Source: JAGVSZ01 sp019137045 (lineage in GTDB: Bacteria > Pseudomonadota > Gammaproteobacteria > Burkholderiales > SG8-39). From it: a DNA stretch of 64,000 nucleotides. A model generated the notes under the pieces. It worked only from the letters and a program-made list of their open reading frames with translations. It had not been told where the DNA came from and did not search any database. The position numbers and the translations under genes were made by a program. The first letter of the stretch is position 1; each line of letters begins with the position of its first letter. Shown piece after piece: positions 1 through 11,110 of the stretch. Where the stretch lies: positions 248,001-312,000 of the forward strand of contig JAXMFT010000005.1 of the NCBI GenBank assembly GCA_046347635.1, read 5' to 3'.

Positions 1-771
1 CCGCTGTCGGCGATCGCGCGGGTCGAGGTGGGCACCGCGCCGCTCGCGCTGAACCGCATCGGCCAGTTTCCCGCCGCGACCGTGTCGTTCAATCTCGCGC
101 CGGGCGCCTCGCTCGGCGCCGCGGTCGACGCGATCCAGGCGCTCGAGCGCGAGATCGGGCTGCCGGTGGCGGTCCGGACCGAGTTCCAGGGGGCGGCCGC
201 TTCGTTCCAGGCGTCGCTGTCCGGGACGCTGCTCCTCATCCTGGCGGCGATCGTCACCGTCTACATCGTGCTCGGCGTGCTCTACGAGAGCTACATCCAC
301 CCGATCACGATCCTCTCCACGCTGCCCTCGGCGGCGGTCGGCGCGCTCGCGGCCCTGCTCCTCGCCCGCACGCCGCTCGGGATCGTCGCGGTGATCGGGA
401 TCATCCTGCTGATCGGCATCGTGAAGAAGAACGCGATCATGATGATCGACTTCGCGCTCGACGCCGAGCGCAACGAGGGCAAGTCGCCGCGCGCGGCGAT
501 CCACCAGGCCTGCCTGCTGCGCTTCCGGCCGATCCTGATGACCACGCTGGCCGCGCTCTTCGCGGCGCTGCCGCTCATGGTCGGGACGGGCGTCGGCTCG
601 GAGCTGCGCCAGCCGCTCGGCCTCACGATGGTGGGCGGGCTGATCGTGAGCCAGGTGCTCACGCTCTTCACCACGCCGGTCATCTACCTGGCGTTCGACC
701 GGCTGGCGAGACGGCCTGGCCCGCAGCTGGAGCCGCCGGAGCGGCCGACGGCGCGGGGCGCGCGGCCGTGA
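1..771 (+). CDS. mdtB: RND efflux permease, MdtB-like, C-terminal part (5' truncated by window)
   Basis: The frame is already open at base 1, so only the last ~256 codons are present. The product is the C-terminal half of an inner-membrane RND (AcrB/MdtB class) proton-driven drug exporter. Hydrophobic transmembrane segments surround the RND signature VKKNAIMMIDFALDAER, and the sequence closely parallels the C-terminus of the next gene. The stop overlaps the next start (GTGA), so the two permeases are translationally coupled, as in mdtB-mdtC where the two form a heteromeric pump. The periplasmic adaptor (mdtA) would lie upstream, outside the window. RND family is certain; the MdtB assignment rests on the paired arrangement. 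Confidence 0.88.
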   Translation, partial: PLSAIARVEVGTAPLALNRIGQFPAATVSFNLAPGASLGAAVDAIQALEREIGLPVAVRTEFQGAAASFQASLSGTLLLILAAIVTVYIVLGVLYESYIHPITILSTLPSAAVGALAALLLARTPLGIVAVIGIILLIGIVKKNAIMMIDFALDAERNEGKSPRAAIHQACLLRFRPILMTTLAALFAALPLMVGTGVGSELRQPLGLTMVGGLIVSQVLTLFTTPVIYLAFDRLARRPGPQLEPPERPTARGARP

Positions 772-3700
772 ACCTCTCCGCGCCCTTCATCGGCCGGCCG
801 GTGGCGACGACGCTGCTCGCGATCGGCGTCACGCTCGCCGGCGCGGTGGCGTACACGCAGCTGCCGGTCGCGCCGCTGCCCCAGGTCGAGTATCCGGTCA
901 TCGTGGTCTCGGCCAGCCTGCCCGGCGCGAGCCCGGAGACGATGGCGGCGACGGTCGCGACGCCGCTCGAGCGCCAGCTCGGGCGCATCGCGGGCGTCAA
1001 CGAGCTCACCTCGTCGTCCGCGCTCGGTTCGACCCGGGTGGTGCTGCAGTTCGACCTGAGCCGGAACATCGACGATGCGGCGACCGAGGTGCAGGCGGCG
1101 ATCAACGCGGCGCGCGGTCAGCTGCCGACCGGCATGCCGGGCAACCCCACCTACCGCAAGGCGAACCCGGCCAACTCGCCGATCATGGTGCTGACGCTCA
1201 CCTCCGACACCCTGAGCCAGGGGCAGCTCTACGACATCGCGGACACCGTCCTGGGGCAGAAGCTCGCGCAGCTGCGCGGGGTCGGGCAGGTCTCGGTGGG
1301 CGGGAGCGCGCTGCCGGCGGTGCGCGCCGAGCTCAATCCGAAGGCGCTCGCCGCGCAGGGCATCGGGCTCGGCGACGTGCGCAGCGCGCTCGCGGGCGCG
1401 AACGCGAACCGGCCGAAGGGGCTGGTGGAGGACGGCGAGCGGCAGTGGTGGATCTACGCGAACGACCAGGCGCGCACCGCCGCGGAGTACCTGCCGCTCA
1501 TCGTCAGCTTCCGCAACGGCGCCGCGGTGCGGCTCGGGGACGTGGCCGAGGTCGTGGACTCGGTGCAGGACGTGCGCAACGCGGGGTCGAGCAACGGCCG
1601 CCCGGCGGTGCTGATCACGATCCATCGCGAGCCGGGGGCCAACATCCTCGAGGTCGTGCAGCGCGTGTACGACCTGCTGCCGTGGATGCGCGCGTCGATT
1701 CCCGCGGCGGTCGAGCTCGACGTCGCGATGGAGCGCACCTCGACCATCAAGGCCTCGCTCGTGGAGGTCCAGAAGACCCTCGTGATCGCGATGGCGTTGG
1801 TGATCCTGGTCGTGTTCGCGTTCCTGCGGCGCGTGCGCGCGACGCTGATCCCGGCGGTCGCCGTCCCGGTGTCGATCGTGGCGACGTTCGGGTTCATGTA
1901 CCTCGCCGGCTACAGCCTGAACAACCTATCGCTGATGGCGCTGATCGTGGCCACCGGGTTCGTCGTCGACGACGCGATCGTGGTGCTGGAGAACGCCGCC
2001 CGCCACGTCGAGGCCGGGATGACCCCGCTCGGGGCCGCGACCGCGAGCGCGCGCGAAGTCGGGTTCACGGTCGTGTCGATGAGCCTGTCGCTCATCGCGG
2101 TGTTCATCCCGATCCTGTTCATGGGCGACATCGTCGGCCGGTTCTTCCGCGAGTTCGCGCTCACGCTCTCGGTGGCGATCCTGATCTCGCTCCTGGTCTC
2201 GCTCACCCTCACGCCCATGATGTGCGCACGGCTGCTCGACCGGCCCCGGCCCGGCGCGGAGGGCCGGGTGTCGGCGGCGATCGGCCGCTGGCAGGACGCG
2301 TTGCGCCGGGGCTACGAGCGCAGCCTCGACCGGGCGCTGCGCCATTCGCTCGTCACGATCGCGGTGCTCGCGGCCACGGTCGGACTCAACGTCTACCTCT
2401 ACGCGAGCATCCCGAAGGGCTTCTTCCCGCAGCAGGACACCGGCCGGCTGATCGGCTGGATCCGCACCGACCAGTCGAGCTCGTTCGCGGCGACGCGCGC
2501 GAAGATGGATCGCCTGGTCGAGATCGTGCGCGCCGACCCGGCGGTGGAGCAGGTGACCGCGGTGACCGGCGGCGGCTCGCGCAACTCCGGCACGATGTTC
2601 GTCGCGCTCAAGCCGCTCGCCGAGCGGCGCGTCTCCGCGACGGCGGTCGTCGCGCGGCTGCGCGCGCAGCTCGCGGCGGTGCCCGCGACCAACCTGTGGC
2701 TCGTGCCGGTGCAGGACGTGCGCATCGGCGGCCGTCCGGGCACCGGGTCGTACCAGTACACCCTGCAGAGCGACGACATCGAGCTGCTGCGGACCTGGAC
2801 GCTGCGGCTGCAGGCCGCGCTGCAGGACGTGCCGCAGCTCACCGACGTCAGCACCGACCAGGAGACGCGCGGGCTGCAGACGACGGTCGTCATCGACCGG
2901 CCGACCGCCTCGCGGCTCGGGATCACGCCCGATCTCATCGACACCACGCTCGGAAACGCGTTCGGACAGTCGATCGTCTCGACCATCTACACCGACCGCA
3001 ACCAGTACCGCGTCGTCATGGAGGTCGATCCCCGCTACGCCCAGAGCCCGGAGGCGTTGAAGGACCTGCACTTGCGCACGCCCTCCGGGCAGCAGGTGCC
3101 GCTCGCCGCGGTGGCGCGCTACGAGTTCACCAACACGCCGCTCTCGGTGAACCACCAGGGGCAGTTCGCGGCGTCCACGATCTCGTTCAGCCTGCCCGAG
3201 GGCGTGTCGCTCTCCACCGCCACCGCGGTGATCGAGGACACGATGGCGCGGATCGGGATGCCGACGACGATCTACGGCGGGTTCCAGGGCACGGCGCGCA
3301 GCTTCCAGACCACGCTCGCACGCCAGCCGTGGCTGATCCTCGCCGCGATCGTGGCGATGTACCTCGTGCTCGGCATCCTGTACGAGAGCTTCGTCCTGCC
3401 GGTCACGATCCTGTCGACGCTGCCCTCCGCGGGCGTCGGCGCGCTGCTCGCGCTGCGGGCGTTCGGCGCCGAGTTCGGCGTGATCGCGCTGATCGCCGTG
3501 TTCCTCCTGATCGGCCTGGTAAAGAAGAACGCGATCATGATGGTCGACTTCGCGCTGCAGGCGGAGCGCGCCGAGGGCAAGTCCCCGGCCGCGGCGATCC
3601 GGCAGGCCTGCAGCCTGCGCTTCCGGCCGATCATGATGACCACCATGGCGGCGCTCCTCGGCGCGCTGCCGCTCGCGCTGAAATCGGGCGACGGGGCGGA

Positions 3701-3863
3701 GCTGCGCCAGCCGCTCGGCATCGCGATCGTGGGCGGGCTGATTCTCAGCCAGCTCCTCACCCTCTACACGACGCCGGTCGTGTACCTGTACCTGGACCGG
3801 TTCCGCCACTGGTGCCGGCGCAGGCTCGCGCGCGCCGGTCACCCCGCGCTGGGGGCGCCGTGA
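768..3863 (+). CDS. mdtC: RND efflux permease, MdtC-like
   Basis: A 1031-residue, full-length RND inner-membrane transporter that uses the proton gradient to export drugs or similar compounds through an adaptor and outer-membrane channel. The N-terminus (APFIGRPVATTLLAIGV) is the typical first transmembrane segment. The proton-relay pair Asp401-Asp402 lies in GFVVDDAIVVLEN in TM4, and a second VKKNAIMMVDFAL motif lies in the C-terminal half. The GTG start at 768 overlaps the previous stop by 4 bp and fits coupled translation. The stop overlaps the ATG of the outer-membrane gene by one base. Two adjacent RND permeases plus a NodT-type channel match the mdtABC-oprM operon type; substrate cannot be told from sequence. 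Confidence 0.9.
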   Translation: MNLSAPFIGRPVATTLLAIGVTLAGAVAYTQLPVAPLPQVEYPVIVVSASLPGASPETMAATVATPLERQLGRIAGVNELTSSSALGSTRVVLQFDLSRNIDDAATEVQAAINAARGQLPTGMPGNPTYRKANPANSPIMVLTLTSDTLSQGQLYDIADTVLGQKLAQLRGVGQVSVGGSALPAVRAELNPKALAAQGIGLGDVRSALAGANANRPKGLVEDGERQWWIYANDQARTAAEYLPLIVSFRNGAAVRLGDVAEVVDSVQDVRNAGSSNGRPAVLITIHREPGANILEVVQRVYDLLPWMRASIPAAVELDVAMERTSTIKASLVEVQKTLVIAMALVILVVFAFLRRVRATLIPAVAVPVSIVATFGFMYLAGYSLNNLSLMALIVATGFVVDDAIVVLENAARHVEAGMTPLGAATASAREVGFTVVSMSLSLIAVFIPILFMGDIVGRFFREFALTLSVAILISLLVSLTLTPMMCARLLDRPRPGAEGRVSAAIGRWQDALRRGYERSLDRALRHSLVTIAVLAATVGLNVYLYASIPKGFFPQQDTGRLIGWIRTDQSSSFAATRAKMDRLVEIVRADPAVEQVTAVTGGGSRNSGTMFVALKPLAERRVSATAVVARLRAQLAAVPATNLWLVPVQDVRIGGRPGTGSYQYTLQSDDIELLRTWTLRLQAALQDVPQLTDVSTDQETRGLQTTVVIDRPTASRLGITPDLIDTTLGNAFGQSIVSTIYTDRNQYRVVMEVDPRYAQSPEALKDLHLRTPSGQQVPLAAVARYEFTNTPLSVNHQGQFAASTISFSLPEGVSLSTATAVIEDTMARIGMPTTIYGGFQGTARSFQTTLARQPWLILAAIVAMYLVLGILYESFVLPVTILSTLPSAGVGALLALRAFGAEFGVIALIAVFLLIGLVKKNAIMMVDFALQAERAEGKSPAAAIRQACSLRFRPIMMTTMAALLGALPLALKSGDGAELRQPLGIAIVGGLILSQLLTLYTTPVVYLYLDRFRHWCRRRLARAGHPALGAP

Positions 3864-5299
3864 TGCGCCGGCGCGGCCTCGTTCTCGCCGCCGTCCTGGC
3901 GCTCGGCGGCTGCATGGTCGGCCCGGACTACGTGCGCCCGGACGCCGGGACGCCCGCGGCGTACAAGGAGATGGCAGGCTGGAAGCGCGCCGAGCCGCGC
4001 GACCAGCTCGCGCGCGGCGAGTGGTGGACGATGTTCGGCGACCGCGAGCTCGACGCCCTGGCCGCGCGGGTGGACGTGTCCAACCAGACGATCAGGATCG
4101 CCGAGGCGAACCTGCGGCAGGCGCAGGCGCTCGCCGCGCAGGCGCGCGCGGGCCTCTTTCCGACCGTGAGCGCGGGCGCGTCCGCCGTCCGCACCCGCTC
4201 CCCGTCGGGCGCGGGCGCATCGGCCGTCACCTCCAACAACTACGACCTCGCGGCGAGCGCGAGCTGGGAGCTCGACGTGTGGGGCCGGGTGCGGCGCGGG
4301 GTCGAGGCGGGCGAGGCCAACTGGCAGGCGAGCGCGGCGGACCTCGAGGCGGCGCGGCTGTCCACGCAGGCGGCGCTCGTCCAGACCTACATCGCGCTGC
4401 GCGTCGCCGACGCCCAGCGCCGACTGCTCGACGAGACCGTCGCCGCTTACGAGCGTTCGCTCCAGCTCACGCGCAACCGCTACGCCGCGGGGGTCGCGGC
4501 CAAGGTCGACGTGGTGCAGGCGGAGGTGCAGTTGCAGAGCGCGCAGGCCCAGCGCGTGGACGTCGGGCTCGACCGCGCCCAGCTCGAGCACGCCATCGCG
4601 GTGCTCGTCGGCGTGCCGCCCGCCGACCTGTCGATCGCGCCGGCCACCGCGGTGGTGGCGGTCCTGCCCGCGATCCCGGTCGGCGTGCCCTCGGAGCTGC
4701 TCGAGCGCCGGCCGGACATCGCGGCGGCCGAACGGGCCGTGGCCGCGGCCAATGCGCGCATCGGCGTCGCGCAGGCCGCGTTCTACCCGTCGCTCACGCT
4801 GTCGGCGGCGGGCGGCTACCGCAGCGGGAGCTTCGCCGACTGGCTCTCGGCGCCGAGCTGGTTCTGGTCGCTCGGGGCCGCGCTCGCGCAGACGCTCTTC
4901 GACGGCGGCCTGCGGCGCGCCGTCTCCGACCAGGCGATCGCCGCGTACGACGGGCAGGTGGCCGAGTACCGCCAGACGGTGCTGGCGGGCTTCCAGGAGG
5001 TGGAGGACAACCTCGCGGCGCTGCGGATCCTGGCCGAGGAGGCGCGCTACCTGGAGGAGGCCACGCGCGCCGCCCGCCAGTCGGTCGAGCTCACGACGAA
5101 CCAGTACAACGCCGGCATCGTGAGCTTCCTGAACGTCATCGCCGCGCAGACCATCGCGCTCAACAACGAGCGCACGCTGCTCAGCGTGCAGGGCCGGCGG
5201 TTCGGCGCGAGCGTCCAGCTCGTGCGCGCGCTCGGCGGCGGGTGGGACGCGCGCGCGCTCGAGGGGTTGCGCCTCTCCGCGCGGCCGGGGGACCGGTAG
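3863..5299 (+). CDS. NodT-family outer-membrane efflux lipoprotein
   Basis: A 478-residue outer-membrane factor (OprM/NodT class) forming the trimeric exit duct for the RND pump encoded just upstream. The ATG at 3863 shares its A with the permease TGA stop. The N-terminus is a lipoprotein signal with lipobox LGGC, so Cys17 is the likely lipidated residue, followed by MVGPDYVRP, a hallmark of this family. Two OEP repeats follow, with the usual GG(L/F)R...Q pattern in each half. In a different frame the reading would run open far upstream, but that is a GC-driven artefact. The gene ends one base before the convergent metH stop, with no spacer and no visible terminator. Confidence 0.92.
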   Translation: MRRRGLVLAAVLALGGCMVGPDYVRPDAGTPAAYKEMAGWKRAEPRDQLARGEWWTMFGDRELDALAARVDVSNQTIRIAEANLRQAQALAAQARAGLFPTVSAGASAVRTRSPSGAGASAVTSNNYDLAASASWELDVWGRVRRGVEAGEANWQASAADLEAARLSTQAALVQTYIALRVADAQRRLLDETVAAYERSLQLTRNRYAAGVAAKVDVVQAEVQLQSAQAQRVDVGLDRAQLEHAIAVLVGVPPADLSIAPATAVVAVLPAIPVGVPSELLERRPDIAAAERAVAAANARIGVAQAAFYPSLTLSAAGGYRSGSFADWLSAPSWFWSLGAALAQTLFDGGLRRAVSDQAIAAYDGQVAEYRQTVLAGFQEVEDNLAALRILAEEARYLEEATRAARQSVELTTNQYNAGIVSFLNVIAAQTIALNNERTLLSVQGRRFGASVQLVRALGGGWDARALEGLRLSARPGDR

Positions 5300-8992
<3,693 letters not shown>

Positions 8993-9033
8993 CGGGTGAA
9001 AGCGTGTGCAATGCCTCGAGATCGGGGGATCTA

Positions 9034-9053
9034 CAAGGGGGCGTGCCCCCTTG
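9034..9053 (-). other. Strong hairpin in the distal metH leader
   Basis: A 9-bp near-perfect inverted repeat (CAAGGGGGC / GCCCCCTTG, two-base centre, so fewer pairs can close in practice) lies about 40 nt upstream of the metH start, inside the transcribed leader. It has no following T-run on either strand, so it is not an obvious intrinsic terminator. It could shape ribosome access or mRNA stability; I can show only the symmetry. Confidence 0.35.
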
Positions 9054-9120
9054 CTCGACCGGGCAGGATGCGGCGGTCGAGGCGGGCGGCCGAGCCATCG
9101 GGACGCATGATCATGAGACG

Positions 9121-9155
9121 AAAAAACCCGTCCAGCCTGCCGGCCAAACGGGTTT
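9121..9155 (-). terminator. Intrinsic terminator/attenuator in metH leader
   Basis: On the minus strand an 8-bp stem (AAACCCGT, 9155-9148, pairing with ACGGGTTT, 9131-9124) encloses a 16-nt loop and runs into TTTTTT (9126-9121). It lies 5 nt after the riboswitch-like aptamer and about 130 nt before metH, where a transcription attenuator is expected. The 5' arm AACCCG (9154-9149) is also complementary to CGGGTT (9185-9180) in the aptamer joining region, so an antiterminator can form instead of the terminator when ligand is absent. Confidence 0.75.
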
Positions 9156-9159
9156 CCCT

Positions 9160-9234
9160 CGCTTTAGCCGTATTTGTTTAACCCGGACCCCATGGTCCGG
9201 AGGCGCCCGCAAGCTGAAGCGTCAAATCGGCGCC
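9160..9234 (-). promoter_or_regulatory. SAM-II (S-adenosylmethionine) riboswitch upstream of metH
   Basis: Reading the minus strand, the H-type pseudoknot pieces of the SAM-II family appear in order. P1 5' arm GGCGCC (9234-9229); loop 1 GATTTGA (9228-9222); P2 5' arm CGCTT (9221-9217); CAGCTTGCGG; P1 3' arm GGCGCC (9207-9202); an inserted hairpin (9200-9183); then the conserved GTTAAACAAAT (9182-9172) and GCTAAAGCG (9168-9160), whose AAGCG closes P2. The sequence blocks around SAM-contacting positions match the family as I remember it. The promoter just upstream and terminator just downstream, in front of a methionine-synthesis gene, make the call coherent. A covariance search was not possible here. 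Confidence 0.82.
9183..9200 (-). other. Hairpin inserted within the SAM-II aptamer
   Basis: CCGGACC and GGTCCGG form a perfect 7-bp stem with a 4-nt loop, placed between the P1 3' arm and the conserved loop-3 segment. The minimal SAM-II pseudoknot does not need this helix. It may extend the stacked fold or tune the switch, since its 3' flank overlaps the segment able to pair with the terminator arm. Confidence 0.7.
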
Positions 9235-9242
9235 GCAGTCGA

Positions 9243-9271
9243 AGGCTACTGGCGCACTAGACCCTTGTCAA
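9243..9271 (-). promoter_or_regulatory. Sigma-70 promoter for the metH leader
   Basis: A perfect -35 hexamer TTGACA (9271-9266, minus strand) is followed after 17 bp by TAGCCT (9248-9243), a 3-of-6 match to the -10 consensus. The predicted start near 9236 falls two bases before the first paired base of the riboswitch, so promoter and aptamer positions support each other. Confidence 0.65.
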
Positions 9272-9299
9272 CACACGACTTGTTGCAGGCGCACGGAAA

Positions 9300-9321
9300 C
9301 CCGAGCGCGCGCGCGCTCGGG
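9300..9321. repeat. 22-bp perfect palindrome between metH leader and rhodanese gene
   Basis: Bases 9300-9321 equal their own reverse complement (CCCGAGCGCGC on each strand). The palindrome ends 11 bp upstream of a -10-like TAGAAT (9333-9338), which would drive the plus-strand rhodanese gene at 9362, and lies about 29 bp upstream of the divergent metH -35. It could be an operator serving either gene. An alternating GC palindrome can also arise by chance in such GC-rich DNA. The rest of the gene-free stretch 8993-9361 holds the metH leader elements listed separately. Confidence 0.4.
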
Positions 9322-9361
9322 GCCGGAAGGGCTAGAATTCGCCTCCCCGCGAGGCCCGCCC

Positions 9362-9757
9362 ATGAAGCACCTGACGCCCAAGGAAACCGCCGAGTTCCTG
9401 AAGACCAATCCGAACGCGCTCTTCGTCGACTGCCGGAGCGAGATGGAGTACCTCTTCGTCGGCCACCCCGTCGGCGCGCTCCACGTCGCCTGGAACGACG
9501 GTCCGGACTGGGACGTCAACCCGCACTTCGTCGGCCAGGTGAAGAAGCTTGCCGGCACGAACCACGCGCACCGGCCGATCGTCCTCATCTGCCGCAGCGG
9601 CAACCGCTCGGTCGAGGCCGGGGAGGCGCTGCTCCAGGCCGGGTTCACGCGCGTGTACAACGTGCTGCACGGGTTCGAGGGCGAGCTCGACGACCAGCAT
9701 CATCGCGGCACGACGGCCGGCTGGCGCTTCGAGGGGCTGCCCTGGGAGCAGTGTTGA
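9362..9757 (+). CDS. Rhodanese-like sulfurtransferase
   Basis: A 131-residue single-domain rhodanese. The active-site loop CRSGNRS puts the catalytic Cys at residue 77, the site that carries a persulfide in this family; the CH2A-type segment VDCRSEMEYLFVGHPVGA is present. No signal peptide is seen, so it should be cytoplasmic. Members of this family move sulfane sulfur to acceptors in thiol or tRNA metabolism, but the acceptor here is unknown. A -10-like TAGAAT sits 24 bp upstream of the ATG. The MFS gene follows 33 bp later and may be cotranscribed. Confidence 0.88.
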   Translation: MKHLTPKETAEFLKTNPNALFVDCRSEMEYLFVGHPVGALHVAWNDGPDWDVNPHFVGQVKKLAGTNHAHRPIVLICRSGNRSVEAGEALLQAGFTRVYNVLHGFEGELDDQHHRGTTAGWRFEGLPWEQC

Positions 9758-9790
9758 CGCGGGCGCGGTGGTAGGGAGCCGCCCGCTCGG

Positions 9791-11101
9791 ATGGCTCGCT
9801 CGGCCGTGAGGGCGCCCCGCGGCGCGGCGCATCCGCCCCTGCTCCTCGCCTTCGCGGTCTGGGGTCTCGGCGCCGCGCTCTACCTCATCGGGTTCTTCCA
9901 GCGCGTCGCGCCGGCGGTGCTCACGCGCGAGCTCTCGGCCGAGTTCGCGCTCACCGCGGCCGCGCTCGGCAACCTGTCGGCGGTGTACTTCTACAGCTAC
10001 GTCGCGATGCAGATCCCGACCGGGCTGCTCGCCGACCACTGGGGCGCGCGGCGCACCCTCGCGCTCGGCGGGATGGTCGCCGCGGCCGGCGCCCTCCTGT
10101 TCGGGCTCGCGGAGTCCTTCGCGCTGGTCGCCTTCGGCCGCTTCCTGATCGGCGGCGCGGTGGGTGTCGCGTTCGTCTGCATGCTGAAGCTCTCGACCCA
10201 CTGGTTCGAGCATGCGCGCTTCGCGACCATCACCGGTCTGGCGGTCGCGACCGGCGTGGTCGGCGCCGTTTCGGCCGGCGCGCCGCTGCGCTGGGCGGCG
10301 GACGCGTTCGGCTGGCGGCCGGTGATGATCGCGAGCGGCGTGCTGACCGCGGCCGTGGCGGTCGCGACCTGGCTCCTGGTGCGCGACGATCCGCGCGACT
10401 TCGGATATCGCAGTCATGCCCCCGAGCGGCGGCCCGGCGCGGCGAGCCACTCGGTGCTCGGCGGCCTGCGCGCGGCCCTGCGCGCGCGCAACACCTGGCT
10501 CGTGTTCGTCATCAACGGCGCAGTGGCGGGCGCGCCGCTCACGTTCGCGGGGCTGTGGGGCGTGCCGTTCCTGGTCACCCATTACCGGCTGTCCACCGCG
10601 ACCGCCGCCGGCATGGCCTCGCTCCTGCTCGCGGCGTGGGCGTTCGGCGGCCCGGTGCTCGGCGCGCTCTCCGACCGCATGGGCGAACGCCAGCCGATCT
10701 ACCTCGTGGGCGCCGCGAGCGCATTCGTCGGCTGGATCGTGGTGACGTTCGTGGAGAACCTGCCGCTCGCGGTCCTCGCGACGCTGCTGTGTGCGATCGG
10801 CTTCGCCTCCGCGGCGGTGATGATCGGCTTCGCGCTGGTCAAGGAGTCGGTCGCGCCCGCGCTCGCCGGCACCGCGGGCGGCATCACCAACAAGGGCAAC
10901 ATGCTCGGCGGCATGCTGCTGCAGCCCGCGGTCGGCTGGGTGCTCGACCGCATGTGGAGCGGCGAGACGGCCGACGGGGTGCGCGTGTTCGACCTCGACG
11001 CCTACCGCGCCGGCTTCATGCTGATGCTCGCGTGGATGGGCGTGGCGGTCGCGCTCGTCCTCTTCACGCGCGAGACGCACTGCCGCCACCTGGTGCGCTG
11101 A
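9791..11101 (+). CDS. MFS transporter
   Basis: A 436-residue major facilitator superfamily carrier with about 12 hydrophobic segments and the loop 2-3 motif in GLLADHWGARRTLALGG. Residues such as YLIGFFQRVAPAVLTREL near the N-terminus and the NKGNMLGGMLLQP region near TM11 are typical of anion/organic-acid:H+ symporter-like MFS proteins. The substrate cannot be named. It ends 9 bp before the convergent acyl-CoA ligase gene. The ATG at 9791 is the first good start after the rhodanese stop, and the ORF length fits the family. Confidence 0.85.
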   Translation: MARSAVRAPRGAAHPPLLLAFAVWGLGAALYLIGFFQRVAPAVLTRELSAEFALTAAALGNLSAVYFYSYVAMQIPTGLLADHWGARRTLALGGMVAAAGALLFGLAESFALVAFGRFLIGGAVGVAFVCMLKLSTHWFEHARFATITGLAVATGVVGAVSAGAPLRWAADAFGWRPVMIASGVLTAAVAVATWLLVRDDPRDFGYRSHAPERRPGAASHSVLGGLRAALRARNTWLVFVINGAVAGAPLTFAGLWGVPFLVTHYRLSTATAAGMASLLLAAWAFGGPVLGALSDRMGERQPIYLVGAASAFVGWIVVTFVENLPLAVLATLLCAIGFASAAVMIGFALVKESVAPALAGTAGGITNKGNMLGGMLLQPAVGWVLDRMWSGETADGVRVFDLDAYRAGFMLMLAWMGVAVALVLFTRETHCRHLVR

Positions 11102-11110
11102 GCGGCGGCT

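Noticed and set aside
8993..9300. Cobalamin riboswitch upstream of metH
   Set aside because: No B12-box-like sequence or multi-helix junction is visible, whereas the SAM-II landmarks are all present in order.
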